A stretch of DNA of 64,000 nt. Source: JAJDBU01 sp046756925 (GTDB lineage: Bacteria; Nitrospirota; Nitrospiria; SBBL01; JAADHI01). The stretch is from NCBI GenBank assembly GCA_046756925.1, contig JBHHXH010000001.1, positions 30,360 to 94,359 of the forward strand, given 5' to 3'. A program made the position numbers and the translations under genes. Within the stretch, counting starts at the first letter, position 1; each line of letters begins with the position of its first letter. Under the pieces are notes generated by a model. That model searched no databases. It saw only the letters and a program-made list of their open reading frames with translations, and was not told the origin of the DNA. Shown here one piece after another: positions 16,343 through 24,981 of the stretch.

Positions 16343-17470
16343 TTAGGTATAGAGGTCGTCTTTAAACCGTTTCTGGATGGCCTCCACTTCCCTCGGATGA
16401 CCAATCAGCGCCTCAACACAGGCTTCGTCGAGTTGTGTTCCGGAGATCCGTCTGAGTTCGGTAAAGGCTTCTTCATTGGTCCAGGCGGTTTTATAAGGCC
16501 GTGCGCTGGTGAGTGCGTCGAAGATATCGGCCACGGAGATGATTCTGGCTTCGATGGGAATGGCCTCCCCTTGTTTTCCATGCGGGTAGCCTCTTCCATC
16601 GACGTGTTCATGATGAGATTCTACAATATTCCGCATTATTGCAATTTGTTGCAAGGATTCGGGGCCGAAATCTTCGAGAATGGCGTCGATGATCTCCCGG
16701 CCCTTTTCCGCATGCGATTTCATGACTGCGTATTCCGATTCGCTGAGCCGCCCCGCTTTTTGAAGAATCGCATCGGGTACGCCGATTTTGCCGATGTCGT
16801 GGAGCGGCGCAAACAAAAAGACATGCTCGATGAATTCGTCGCTAAAATGGTAGACACCCGCCAAATCCCTCGCAATGAGTCTTGCATAGTGAGACATTCT
16901 GTCTAGGTGAGTGCCGGTTTCCATATCCCGAAAGCGTGTGATGCTGCGTGCGGCTTTCACGGTGGCGAGCATGGTTTGAATCGTCATCAGGTGATTGATC
17001 ACCGTCAACGATATCAGATGTCCGAAGAGATTCAAGTCATGGACCACATCGGATCCCAGGCTATGCGCTCTATTCGAATCGAAAAAGACAAAACCAAAAA
17101 AGATGCCGTTCATGACCATGGGCATCGTATAGCTGGCGCGATAGCCCTGCTTAAGGATCCGGAGGATGTGTTCTTTTCGATACGAACGCAGGCAATCAAG
17201 ATTGTTGATCACCCGCGGACTTCCCGTCTTGAAAATGTCATTCAGCGATTGGGAGTCGCTTAATTTCGCTTGATAATGCGAAAGTGGGTCTTTTCCTCCA
17301 CTGCTGTGACTGTAGCTTTTGAGGATATCGGTCTTCGCATCGTACACAGCCACGGAGATTCGATCGATAAAGTTGAATTTCTTTTTCAAAACCCCATGGA
17401 TGGCCGTCAGTTTTTCCGTTGACGTGATGTCTTTGTCGAGTTCACACAATAGGTCCTGGTCGATCACCAT
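16343..17470 (-). CDS. GAF-HD-GYP protein (probable cyclic-di-GMP phosphodiesterase)
   Basis: A 375-residue cytoplasmic protein. Residues about 15-165 look like a GAF sensory domain (S-V-A-V-Y-D-A-K-T-D near 38-47). The C-terminal half is an HD-GYP domain with L-H-D-I-G-K-I-G-V-P, H-A-E-K-G, E-S-H-H-E-H-V-D-G-R-G-Y-P and I-S-V-A-D-I-F-D-A-L. All metal-binding residues and the GYP triad are intact, so it should cleave cyclic di-GMP. The signal sensed by the GAF domain is unknown. A TAGGA site precedes the ATG. It links with the FliA-type promoter at 34 kb as another hint of motility or sessile-motile control. Confidence 0.88.
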   Translation of the reverse strand: MVIDQDLLCELDKDITSTEKLTAIHGVLKKKFNFIDRISVAVYDAKTDILKSYSHSSGGKDPLSHYQAKLSDSQSLNDIFKTGSPRVINNLDCLRSYRKEHILRILKQGYRASYTMPMVMNGIFFGFVFFDSNRAHSLGSDVVHDLNLFGHLISLTVINHLMTIQTMLATVKAARSITRFRDMETGTHLDRMSHYARLIARDLAGVYHFSDEFIEHVFLFAPLHDIGKIGVPDAILQKAGRLSESEYAVMKSHAEKGREIIDAILEDFGPESLQQIAIMRNIVESHHEHVDGRGYPHGKQGEAIPIEARIISVADIFDALTSARPYKTAWTNEEAFTELRRISGTQLDEACVEALIGHPREVEAIQKRFKDDLYT

Positions 17471-17596
17471 GGTGTCATCCTATTCATTACAAAAGTATTT
17501 TCAGGGACATTCGCAAGTATGTTTTTAAGTTAGCTGGGTGAGGTCATTCTGTCAATACGATGAAAAGGGATCCTATCTCTATATGGAACCGAAAAG

Positions 17597-17625
17597 GACA
17601 CACCTTTTTTATCTTCTGCTATAAT
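17597..17625 (+). promoter_or_regulatory. Possible sigma-70 promoter of the SMC-like ATPase gene
   Basis: A perfect TATAAT at 17620-17625 lies 46 bp before the start codon. The hexamer 17 bases upstream is GACACA, a poor -35 box. Confidence 0.35.
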
Positions 17626-17671
17626 TTATTCGAATTTCTTCGCCTTTTTGATTCGATAAAACGGGAGAAAA

Positions 17672-19564
17672 ATGGTTATTTTTGCAATCGATCTTTTCGG
17701 GATTCGCCCCTTTGACCAACCAAAGCGGATCCTCCTAAAACCGGGGATGAATGCCGTCATCGGGCCAAACGGCTCGGGGAAAACAATGACCTTCCGGACC
17801 CTGTCTTCTCTATTCGTCAACACGCCATTCTCAAACATCGTCACCTCCCAAAACCGTCCGGCACAGGCCGCGGTCACCTTCCGATCTCAGAATGGGGGTT
17901 TTTTCCGCATCGCCCGCGACTACCAAAAAGGCGCCTGGAACCTCTCAAAAATGGACTCCGGCACAAGAACGTTTTCCACTGTCGAAACCGATCGGGATAA
18001 AATCGGCCGCTGGCTCCGCCAAGAGTCCGGCGGGTTGGATGATCAGAAACGGGGGCTGCTCTTTTTTATCGATCGCTTCCGTTATCCTTCACACCTATCA
18101 TCGTCGAAAAAAGACGGCTTGCTCCCTCTGCCCGAATGCTTATCCGATATAACCAACTCGGGGCGTGAAGCGGAAGCGGAAGCGCAAACACAGCACTCAG
18201 CATTAAAACAGTCGAAAAACATCCAATCCTTGAAAACCTTGGAGAAAAAACAGTCGGCCATGGAGGCCGAGTACGAGGACATGCTCCGCTTACAGGACGA
18301 GGCCGCCTCTATACAAAAACGCATCAACCAATGCCATGCCTTGGATGCAAAGATTGCACAAATCGAAGCGGAGGAAGAGAAGAAATTCCCTCTATTTGCC
18401 TCGGAGGGCACCCTGCTGCCGGATCTTCTGAGTGATTATGAGACCGACCAGGTAGAGAAAAAAACGGCACTGGGAGAAATTGCGGAGGAACGGAAAATCC
18501 TGGAGGACGCGTTTTCGGCATTGAAAAATCAAGAATCCGGGTTTTTGAAGGACCGTTTTTGCCAGGCCGGCACGGTCCTTGTGGCCGCTGCATTTTTACT
18601 CCCTTTTTTGATCACCCTATCGGGGTTTCTACGGTATCTTTTTTTGGCGGGCATTTTTGGGGGAAGCGGCCTGTGCATATTTGCCTACCTTCGGATTTTA
18701 CGCCGCGTGGCGGTCCGGAGGAAGATAAAAACGGAACAACGCCATCTTACGGAAGCGGCACAGCGGCTCGAAGACGGATTTAGAGAAACGCATCGAGAAG
18801 TGGTCGCCTTCATGCAGAAGACCGGCAGTCAAGATATCGCCTCTCTCAAGACGGCTCAGTCGACCTTCACGAACTTGGTCAAGCAAAAGCAAAATGCATC
18901 CGAGGAGAAGGCTCACATCCTCCAAGGAGAGCGCATCGAGGCCTTGGAGGATACAGTGAAAAGCTTGGCGGATGAGGCCGAGAAATTGAAAGAGAAACTT
19001 CAGGGATTCGAAGAGATCACCAGCGAAATTTATCGCCTCCAAGAGGAGACGCGGGGTGAGCACTCCCGCCTATTGTTGCCTTCATCTCCAATGAAGTCCT
19101 CCGTCTTTTCCTTTCCAGAACTTGAGGCGGGCCCCGCCGATACGGCGGAAGATTGCTTTATGTCTTCCATTCTTGCCGTTGCAAAAGGCGGAAGTTCCGA
19201 TTCCAAACGCAGGCAGTTACAGGAAGATGTCGGACGCTTATACGATTTGTTTCGACCGGGAAAGTCCGGGACCATCCGTGTCAATGAAGACGGGCGTGTT
19301 TTCGAGGGGAGCACCCCCTTAAACCGCCTGAGTTCGGGCATGGCCGATCAGGTCTTTCTCTCGATTACCCTCTCCGTCGTCGAGCAATTTGAGGATGTGG
19401 CCTTTCCCATCCTACTGGATGACCCTTTTTTCAGCTTCGATAAGCCGTCGAAGGAAATCGCGGGCAAGATCATCCGGGACATTTCCAAGCATCGCCAGGT
19501 GATTTTTTTCTCCAACGAGACCTTGCCCTCCACCGAAGACGGACACCAGATTCAGCTGGCTTAA
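17672..19564 (+). CDS. YhaN/SMC-like ATPase with a transmembrane hairpin in its coiled coil
   Basis: A 630-residue ABC-type ATPase of the SMC/RecN/YhaN class. The Walker A motif is GPNGSGKT at 31-38, the ABC signature is LSSGMADQ at about 553-560, and Walker B is ILLDD at 580-584. Between them run two long coiled-coil arms (about 165-295 and 345-470). At the tip of the coil lie two hydrophobic helices (about 300-318 and 322-342) that should cross the membrane. Bacillus YhaN, which works with the nuclease YhaO, has the same pair of helices. No nuclease partner is adjacent here. A GGGAG site precedes the ATG. It is monocistronic and converges on a TonB receptor. Confidence 0.8.
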   Translation: MVIFAIDLFGIRPFDQPKRILLKPGMNAVIGPNGSGKTMTFRTLSSLFVNTPFSNIVTSQNRPAQAAVTFRSQNGGFFRIARDYQKGAWNLSKMDSGTRTFSTVETDRDKIGRWLRQESGGLDDQKRGLLFFIDRFRYPSHLSSSKKDGLLPLPECLSDITNSGREAEAEAQTQHSALKQSKNIQSLKTLEKKQSAMEAEYEDMLRLQDEAASIQKRINQCHALDAKIAQIEAEEEKKFPLFASEGTLLPDLLSDYETDQVEKKTALGEIAEERKILEDAFSALKNQESGFLKDRFCQAGTVLVAAAFLLPFLITLSGFLRYLFLAGIFGGSGLCIFAYLRILRRVAVRRKIKTEQRHLTEAAQRLEDGFRETHREVVAFMQKTGSQDIASLKTAQSTFTNLVKQKQNASEEKAHILQGERIEALEDTVKSLADEAEKLKEKLQGFEEITSEIYRLQEETRGEHSRLLLPSSPMKSSVFSFPELEAGPADTAEDCFMSSILAVAKGGSSDSKRRQLQEDVGRLYDLFRPGKSGTIRVNEDGRVFEGSTPLNRLSSGMADQVFLSITLSVVEQFEDVAFPILLDDPFFSFDKPSKEIAGKIIRDISKHRQVIFFSNETLPSTEDGHQIQLA

Positions 19565-19627
19565 CCCGGCGGCGCGGTTGGTGCAATCGTTCTCCTTGGG
19601 GAAAACCGTGCTTATTTCATCATCCCC

Positions 19628-21529
19628 TCATCTCCGAAAACGAACGAAAATTCGCCCCCGGATGCCGGGTGCCGGGACACCGACGGCCTCTTCATAATCG
19701 GCGTCAAATAGATTATCGAGAACCACGCTCCATTTCCATTGCGCCGTCGGTGTCCAATGCGCCGCGAGATCGACCCGGAGATGCGCGTCCAAGTCTCGGT
19801 CTCCGGTCGCGATGGAAGAATCCACAGACTCTCCCACATACAAAATCGAGAGATTCGTGCTGAGGCTTGCTTTGGGCCGCCAATACGTATTCAGGCCACC
19901 ACGCCATTCGGGCCGGTTGCGCAGTTCCTCCCGGCTTCCCTCGATATCCATGTGGGTATAGGTGAGGTGGGTGTTCAACCAAAGATCGGGTGTCGATTTA
20001 AAAGACAGTTCGACTTCAAGGCCTTGGCCGGTCACCTCCGAACGGTTGACCAATGAAGGAGGGGGTCCTTCCGCCAAGTCGATTAAATTTTCATAGCGAT
20101 TGTGAAAATAGACCGCGCTCACCTGGATACCCTCCAACGAAAGCATTTGTTCGATGCCGATTTCAAGGCTTTTGGCGGTTTCCGGCAGCAGCGAAGGGTT
20201 TCCGACAATGGCGTTGCCCAAGGCAAAAAAACTCGGTAGCTTGAAACCCTCTCCCCAGTCGGCTTTGAAGGTCGTTCCGCTCGAAACGACGGCATACATA
20301 AAACCGAGGCGCGGTGTGATTTCAGGATCGAAGCGCTCGGGATCGTCGACGCGAACGCTGCCTTGGAGACGGGCGCCCATTACCGGAATCATCTCGGTTT
20401 CGAGATAAGCGCTGTAGACCGCTCTGTCTTGTTCGAAACGATTGGGCAAGGGACCATCCAAAAACAAAAAACCCTCGCTCTCCCCCTTCTCGAGTTGGGC
20501 TTCCACCCCCAAACCGAAGTGCAGCGATGCAGAGGGAGAGAAGAGGGTATCGACACTCAAGTGTGAGCGATCGAAGTGATTGTCGCTCCGATTGGGCGGA
20601 ATTCCAAAAGGGTCTCTGAGGCCCGGCGCCACCCCGGGTGAGTCGATCTCCTCTTGCCGATGATAATGGGCGGCATTGAGGGTGTATTCCCAAGAAGCGT
20701 TCAGGTCTTGACCGAAAGAAAATCCGGCCGTGAACATTTCTGCCTTGCGTTCGTCAAGTTCGGACAAGACGGCAAATACAGGACCGCCGCTGTCGTCCGG
20801 GAAGGATTCGCTTCGACTGCCGGACCAATGCAACGACAACTCCAGCCAGCTCGTATGGGAGGGCGCCAGTGACAGCTTGCCACCGATCTGCTTGCCGACA
20901 AAGCGGTTCCCCTCAACCACGCCGCCGTCATCGACATAAGAGAGGTTCAGTGCGTAGTCCGCGGAACCCAAGGGGCCGCGCGTTTCGACTCCGGCGCGGT
21001 AAAAGTCCCCCGCGCCGCCTCCCAAGTCGATGACCGTTTGGGGACGGGCCGTCCCGGAACGGGTCGTGATGTGGATGACGCCCCCCATCGCATCCGATCC
21101 GTAGACCGAAGAAAGCGGTCCTCGGACGATTTCGATCCGTTCGATGCCAGCCGGACTCAGTGTCGACATATCGAAGGATCCACCTCGGCTGTTGGTCGGG
21201 TCGTTGACCTTGACCCCGTCGATTAAGATCACGGTGAAATTCGGGTCGGCTCCCCGGACATAGACGGAAGCGATCCCGCCGCGCCCGCCCGGCTGATCGA
21301 TGTGGAGGCCGGGCACTTGCCGAAGCAGGTCCACCACGCTGACCGCCTGCCTTGCCTCGATCTCCTCACGTTCGATCACGGTGATCCCGGCCGATGCCGT
21401 TTCTATTGTCGCGGGAAGGTGCGAGGCCGAAACCACGAGGGGATCGAGTACCTTTGGAGGCTCCTGCTCACCAAGGACTTCCCTTCCCAAACTCAAAAAA
21501 ACGAACAGGAGGCCTAAGATTAGACGCAC
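19628..21529 (-). CDS. TonB-dependent outer-membrane receptor (BtuB/siderophore type)
   Basis: A 633-residue outer-membrane receptor for TonB-driven import. A signal peptide is followed by a TonB-box-like D-P-L-V-V-S-A-S, a plug domain (T-V-I-L-I-D-G-V-K-V-N-D-P and I-E-I-V-R-G-P-L-S-S-V-Y-G-S-D-A-M-G-G-V-I), a beta barrel and a C-terminal F-V-R-F-R-R. The plug is most like BtuB-group receptors, but no cobalamin riboswitch lies upstream, so its ligand could be a siderophore or metal complex. I prefer the GTG at 21529, seven bases after GAAGGG; a TTG at 21565 adds 12 residues before the signal peptide. The two TonB receptors of the window are only distantly similar. Confidence 0.85.
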   Translation of the reverse strand: MRLILGLLFVFLSLGREVLGEQEPPKVLDPLVVSASHLPATIETASAGITVIEREEIEARQAVSVVDLLRQVPGLHIDQPGGRGGIASVYVRGADPNFTVILIDGVKVNDPTNSRGGSFDMSTLSPAGIERIEIVRGPLSSVYGSDAMGGVIHITTRSGTARPQTVIDLGGGAGDFYRAGVETRGPLGSADYALNLSYVDDGGVVEGNRFVGKQIGGKLSLAPSHTSWLELSLHWSGSRSESFPDDSGGPVFAVLSELDERKAEMFTAGFSFGQDLNASWEYTLNAAHYHRQEEIDSPGVAPGLRDPFGIPPNRSDNHFDRSHLSVDTLFSPSASLHFGLGVEAQLEKGESEGFLFLDGPLPNRFEQDRAVYSAYLETEMIPVMGARLQGSVRVDDPERFDPEITPRLGFMYAVVSSGTTFKADWGEGFKLPSFFALGNAIVGNPSLLPETAKSLEIGIEQMLSLEGIQVSAVYFHNRYENLIDLAEGPPPSLVNRSEVTGQGLEVELSFKSTPDLWLNTHLTYTHMDIEGSREELRNRPEWRGGLNTYWRPKASLSTNLSILYVGESVDSSIATGDRDLDAHLRVDLAAHWTPTAQWKWSVVLDNLFDADYEEAVGVPAPGIRGRIFVRFRR

Positions 21530-21842
21530 GGATGGACCCTTCGCCCGGCAGGAATATTCATTCAATCACCTCCGCCGCACATTCCTAAAGAAGGAGGACA
21601 CCTTCGATTCAGGACAGAACAATCTCAAGTTTGCAGGCCGAAGCTTATCAAAAGGAAAACGCCTTTGCCAGCATGAAATAAAGAAGGTTTCGATTCTCAA
21701 AGTGTCTTTACAAACGCCTTAAAAATTTTTTGGGTATGAAAAAATTTTTCATCGTTGTAAAATGCAGCCGAAATAAAATTCCCATTATTGATCGTATCCA
21801 TCCAAATAAGACCTTGGCAAATAAGACCTTGGCTCGATCGTT
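21530..21842. other. Divergent intergenic region with a palindrome and a tandem duplication
   Basis: This 313-bp, AT-rich gap separates the TonB receptor and the MoaD-like gene and holds no supported gene. It contains a 17-base perfect palindrome at 21736-21752 (arms ATGAAAAA/TTTTTCAT) that could be an operator. A strong GGAGGTGA lies at the receptor end. No riboswitch consensus is visible on either strand. Confidence 0.5.
21804..21833 (+). repeat. Tandem 15-bp duplication
   Basis: The unit AAATAAGACCTTGGC occurs twice head to tail without mismatch, ending 9 bases before the GTG of the MoaD-like gene. This looks like a recent slippage event in the leader. Confidence 0.9.
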
Positions 21843-22112
21843 GTGGCGTTCGTTTACCTGACTCCTCTTTTAAGCCGCCATGTAGACACGGCCGGTTTCG
21901 AAGTCACCGGTGAAACCCTTTGTGAGATCTTTGAGGCGGTCTTTTTAGAACGTCCGGCTCTGCGCCCATATCTACTGGACGACCAAGGCCGTTTGAGGCG
22001 GCATGTCACGGTGTTCATCGACGGGCAACGTCTTTCGGACCGAGAGACCCTCAACGATCCGGTCCGGCGTTCGAGCGAGGTTTATATCATGCAGGCCTTA
22101 TCAGGGGGATAG
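21843..22112 (+). CDS. MoaD/ThiS-like sulfur-carrier protein
   Basis: An 89-residue ubiquitin-fold protein ending in -A-L-S-G-G. The C-terminal Gly-Gly is the site at which MoaD/ThiS proteins are adenylated and thiocarboxylated. A V-F-I-D-G-x-R-L and a V-Y-I-M-Q-A-L-S-G-G C-terminal strand fit the family, but no MoaE or MoeB lies adjacent. The start is a GTG at 21843 with a weak ribosome site. This family is often found beside a BNR/beta-propeller protein, as here, where the partner is broken. Its molecular role in that pairing is unknown to me. Confidence 0.75.
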   Translation: MAFVYLTPLLSRHVDTAGFEVTGETLCEIFEAVFLERPALRPYLLDDQGRLRRHVTVFIDGQRLSDRETLNDPVRRSSEVYIMQALSGG

Positions 22113-22114
22113 TG

Positions 22115-22881
22115 ATGTCGGATCGACTTTGGGTGGCAACACGAAAGGGGCTTTTCCGCCTCGATCGGATTGCAGGAGGGTGGCGAATGTTCAAACCGTT
22201 TTTTTTTAGGCGATCCAGTCTCTTTTGTCCTTTCGGATTGGCGTGACGACGCCGTCTATGCTGCGCTTAACTTGGGGCACTTCGGTGTAAAGTTGCATCG
22301 TTTACCGGATGCCGGTGCACATTGGGAAGAAATCGCCGCACCGGCTTATCCCCCTGGAACACCGGAGACGGAAGACGACGGCAGCGTAAAGCTGTTATGG
22401 TGTCTCGCAGCGGGGAGGTTCAACCAAGCGGGTTGGCTTTGGGCCGGCACCATCCCCGGCGGTTTGTTTTGCTCGAATGATTTCGGGAATAGCTGGAACC
22501 TGGTCGATGCGCTTTGGTCCTTGACGGACCGTCGGGAATGGCAAGGCGGCGGTTATACGATCAGCCCGGTATCCATTCGATTTGTGTCGATCCCCGCGAT
22601 GGCCGACATATCGTCTTGGTATCTCCGTCGGCGGGATCTGGCGAAGCACGGATGATGGAACATCCTGGGCTCCGTGGAGCCAGGGTCTCCGAGCCGCATA
22701 CGTGCCAGCGGCGCTGTCGGGTGCGAATCATCACCAGGACCCGCATGCCGTACGACAATCGGCCGCCGGTCCATGCGGTTTCGTTCTCGTAAAATTAAAA
22801 ACAGGACCCGGCCTTCGGATACCATCGCCGGACCAAGACCGTACCGGGCGGACCCGACCATTTAAACGTCCGCCGTTGTGA
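22115..22881 (+). pseudogene. Frameshifted BNR/YVTN beta-propeller (sialidase-like) gene
   Basis: The frame opens with ATG at 22115 coding M-S-D-R-L-W-V-A-T-R-K-G-L-F and 3 bp after the MoaD-like stop. It then shifts at a run of nine T at about 22199-22207, where one extra base moves the reading to a second frame. That frame codes F-L-G-D-P-V-S-F-V-L-S-D and the following blades. Two further shifts lie near 22555-22560 (around G-G-G-Y/D-Q-P-G-I-H) and near 22615-22620 (before S-V-G-G-I-W-R-S). The 3' end stops after about 255 codons, shorter than typical propellers of this group, so it is also truncated. The blades are YVTN/BNR-like and suggest a carbohydrate- or unknown-ligand-binding propeller. 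Confidence 0.75.
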
Positions 22882-22909
22882 CAAGACGATCCCTCGAGGA
22901 GGAAAGACG

Positions 22910-23512
22910 ATGCGCAACATACTCTGCTTTTTCTTACTTTTATTTCCATTGCATGCCGCTTTAGCACAAACAACGGAAGTCGACCTTCCCGGCAGCGTGA
23001 CCGCACAAGCGACCAGAAAATACAAGAACCTCTCACCGGATGAAAAATGTACGAAAATAGATTTCCGTGTGCTCCACGGCTGCCTCGAAGCGCGTTTTTT
23101 CGATCCGAGCGCAAGGGTCTACTTCGATACCGGCACGGACGGCGCCAACGAAATCGATATATTTAACAACGGGGGCTTAAACGCCACCATCGATTTCGTA
23201 TCGATTTATATCCCTTGGAGACTGGGTCGGGGAAGGTATTATGACGTCTGGTCCTGGGGGCCCTTGTTCGGCGCCGGCATCAGCGCCGCGCCACAAGATT
23301 CAGAGGACGGCACCCAAAAGGCCTCGGATTCTCCCGTGGTGTTATTTTCGACAGGCCTGATGTTGGAATATAAATTTGAGGACGGACCTTCCTTTGGGTT
23401 CGAAGTGGGATACGCCCTCGGTTTTTCCTCGGACGAATCCCTCAGCAATAACAATGACAATGCGGCCTATGTCGGTTTAAAAATCAACATCCCCACCAGC
23501 CAGCGGGAATAA
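22910..23512 (+). CDS. Exported protein, possible outer-membrane barrel, unknown function
   Basis: A 200-residue protein with a signal peptide cleaved near A-L-A-Q-T. The mature part has two cysteines about 11 residues apart near 47 and 58, then alternating aromatic and hydrophobic strands (I-D-F-V-S-I-Y-I-P-W, G-F-E-V-G-Y-A-L-G-F, A-A-Y-V-G-L-K-I-N-I). These look like outer-membrane beta-hairpins. A GAGGAGGAAAG site lies before the ATG. I recognise no family. Confidence 0.7.
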   Translation: MRNILCFFLLLFPLHAALAQTTEVDLPGSVTAQATRKYKNLSPDEKCTKIDFRVLHGCLEARFFDPSARVYFDTGTDGANEIDIFNNGGLNATIDFVSIYIPWRLGRGRYYDVWSWGPLFGAGISAAPQDSEDGTQKASDSPVVLFSTGLMLEYKFEDGPSFGFEVGYALGFSSDESLSNNNDNAAYVGLKINIPTSQRE

Positions 23513-23560
23513 CGCTCTCCGATCCGCTTAACTGTACCCTTCTTCAGTGAAGGAGATCGA

Positions 23561-24148
23561 ATGGACACACAACCCTGTCTGTTTTGTCATAAAACGATCA
23601 ACGTCAAGAGCCGCCTCTGTCCTTTCTGCGGTGGAGAAAACACGGCGGAAGCCATACACGAAACACCTGTGTGCCCGCGTTGCAAAACGGATCTGCGCCG
23701 TCATGACTACCGGGAGACGGTCCTGGACGCCTGCGCGTCTTGTGGAGGCCTTTGGCTCGACACCCGCGAATTCAAGCAACTGACCTCAAAACGCGACGTT
23801 TTTGCAGACGAAACCATCCCCTACGCGTTTCAAAAAAAACCGCTGCCTCAAGAGGCGGGCTACTTTTCCTGCCCGCTCTGTGACGATCTGATGCTGAGAC
23901 AGAACTTCAGGAAGATTTCAGGGGTCCTGATCGATCAATGCCGCGATCATGGGGTGTGGCTCGATGGAGGAGAACTGGACCAATTACGGTGTTTTATCGC
24001 AAACGGGGGTTTGGATCAAAGCCAAGACAGGGATATCATGATGCATCGTGAAGAGATTTCGGCCATCGCCGCAAAGGTCAAAAATGTGGAATTCATGCAG
24101 CGGATCTTGAACCGATGGAAACTAAAATATTGGCTTTTTAAGGGTTAA
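23561..24148 (+). CDS. Zinc-ribbon (zf-TFIIB type) protein
   Basis: A 195-residue cytoplasmic protein with a stack of C-x2-C knuckles: CLFC near 6, CPFC near 20 and CPRC near 38. Two copies of the zf-TFIIB pattern follow: C-x2-C-G-G-L-W-L-D-x-x-E-(F), and C-x-D-H-G-V-W-L-D-G-G-E-L-D. A basic, possibly helical tail ends it. Such proteins have no assigned reaction; zinc-dependent protein or nucleic-acid contact is the usual guess. GAAGGAG lies before the ATG. It is likely co-transcribed with the preceding secreted-protein gene. Confidence 0.75.
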   Translation: MDTQPCLFCHKTINVKSRLCPFCGGENTAEAIHETPVCPRCKTDLRRHDYRETVLDACASCGGLWLDTREFKQLTSKRDVFADETIPYAFQKKPLPQEAGYFSCPLCDDLMLRQNFRKISGVLIDQCRDHGVWLDGGELDQLRCFIANGGLDQSQDRDIMMHREEISAIAAKVKNVEFMQRILNRWKLKYWLFKG

Positions 24149-24160
24149 ACCAAATAAGCC

Positions 24161-24195
24161 AAAAAAAACCGGGCGAGGCCGCCGCCCCGTCCGGT
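24161..24195 (-). terminator. Terminator of the bolA-grxD operon
   Basis: An inverted repeat with an 8-bp outer stem (ACCGGGCG 24168-24175 with CGTCCGGT 24188-24195, one G-T wobble) is followed on the minus strand by eight T (24161-24168). Confidence 0.7.
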
Positions 24196-24222
24196 CAATA
24201 TTGCACTCAGAAGGCCTTTGTT

Positions 24223-24555
24223 TTAGGATACTTCGTCTCCAAAGGCCTTCTGGAGGAGGGGTTTGACTTCTCCCTTCCGTTCCATTTCATCCAAGATGTC
24301 GGTGTCTCCGTAGAACTGGCCGTCGATGAACACCTTCGGCAGGGTCGGCCAATTGGTCATCTTAGACAGGGTTTCTCTTTTTTCCATGTTTCTCAATACA
24401 TCGATGACCTCAAAGTCGTAGCCGTATTTGTTGAAAAACACGATCGTTTCTTGTGTAAAACCGCACATCGGCATGAGTTTGGTTCCCTTGCCGTAGATTA
24501 AGATCTTATTCTCGGCGATTTCTTTTTTGATTTCTTCTTCGGTGCTATTTGCCAT
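24223..24555 (-). CDS. grxD: Monothiol glutaredoxin, Grx4 type
   Basis: A 110-residue monothiol glutaredoxin that carries [2Fe-2S] clusters with BolA. It shows K-G-T-K-x-M-P-M-C-G-F-T (canonical CGFS, here CGFT), N-W-P-T-L-P-K-V-F-I-D-G and G-x-T-D-I-L-D-E-M. The Ser-to-Thr change in the active loop is conservative. The ATG follows GGAGAAGCG. It sits 55 bp after bolA on the same strand, the usual Grx4-BolA partnership, and ends at a terminator. Confidence 0.9.
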   Translation of the reverse strand: MANSTEEEIKKEIAENKILIYGKGTKLMPMCGFTQETIVFFNKYGYDFEVIDVLRNMEKRETLSKMTNWPTLPKVFIDGQFYGDTDILDEMERKGEVKPLLQKAFGDEVS

Positions 24556-24610
24556 CGCTTCTCCTTGCTTTTTCTAAAATTTTTCCATTAACGACTTCAC
24601 TGCCATGTCA

Positions 24611-24859
24611 TTATGGGGCGGCCGCTTCTTTCGGCGTTTGCGATTTGATCTCCAGGGCGTGGATGCGGCCGTCTTTCATCGGTTCATCCAAGGCTTGGTA
24701 AACAAAGCGCTGACGATCGAGCAGGTTTTTCCCCTCGAATGCCTCGGACACAATTTGAATCTGAAAATGGTCCATCGTGCCCGTCCGATCCGTTACGGCC
24801 ACCTCGGCATCGGGCATCGCCTTTTGAATATAAGACACCAGTACATCCTTGCTGATCAT
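24611..24859 (-). CDS. bolA: BolA family protein
   Basis: An 82-residue class-II KH-like protein with the BolA helix-turn pattern (V-L-V-S-Y-I-Q-K-A-M-P-D-A), D-H-F-Q-I-Q-I-V-S-E-A-F-E-G-K, and a conserved R-Q-R-F-V-Y-Q-A-L. His at 31 and a Cys-free body fit a Grx4-binding BolA that shares a [2Fe-2S] cluster. It heads the operon with grxD and is divergent from the MFS gene. Confidence 0.9.
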   Translation of the reverse strand: MISKDVLVSYIQKAMPDAEVAVTDRTGTMDHFQIQIVSEAFEGKNLLDRQRFVYQALDEPMKDGRIHALEIKSQTPKEAAAP

Positions 24860-24981
24860 CCTTGGTCCTTTATATTAATCGACTTCGTTTAAAAAATTAT
24901 AACCCAGCCACTTTCCGATCGTAAAGGAAAAATGTCGGAGCGGTTCTGACAAGGCAAAGTGGTCTTTGATATGATTTCGAT

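Noticed and set aside
21566..21842. Cobalamin riboswitch upstream of the first TonB receptor
   Set aside because: No B12 box, GCCACTG or terminator was found on the minus strand.
22115..22246. Short 43-residue gene at the start of the propeller pseudogene
   Set aside because: Its sequence continues in other frames as blades of one propeller, so it is a fragment, not a gene.
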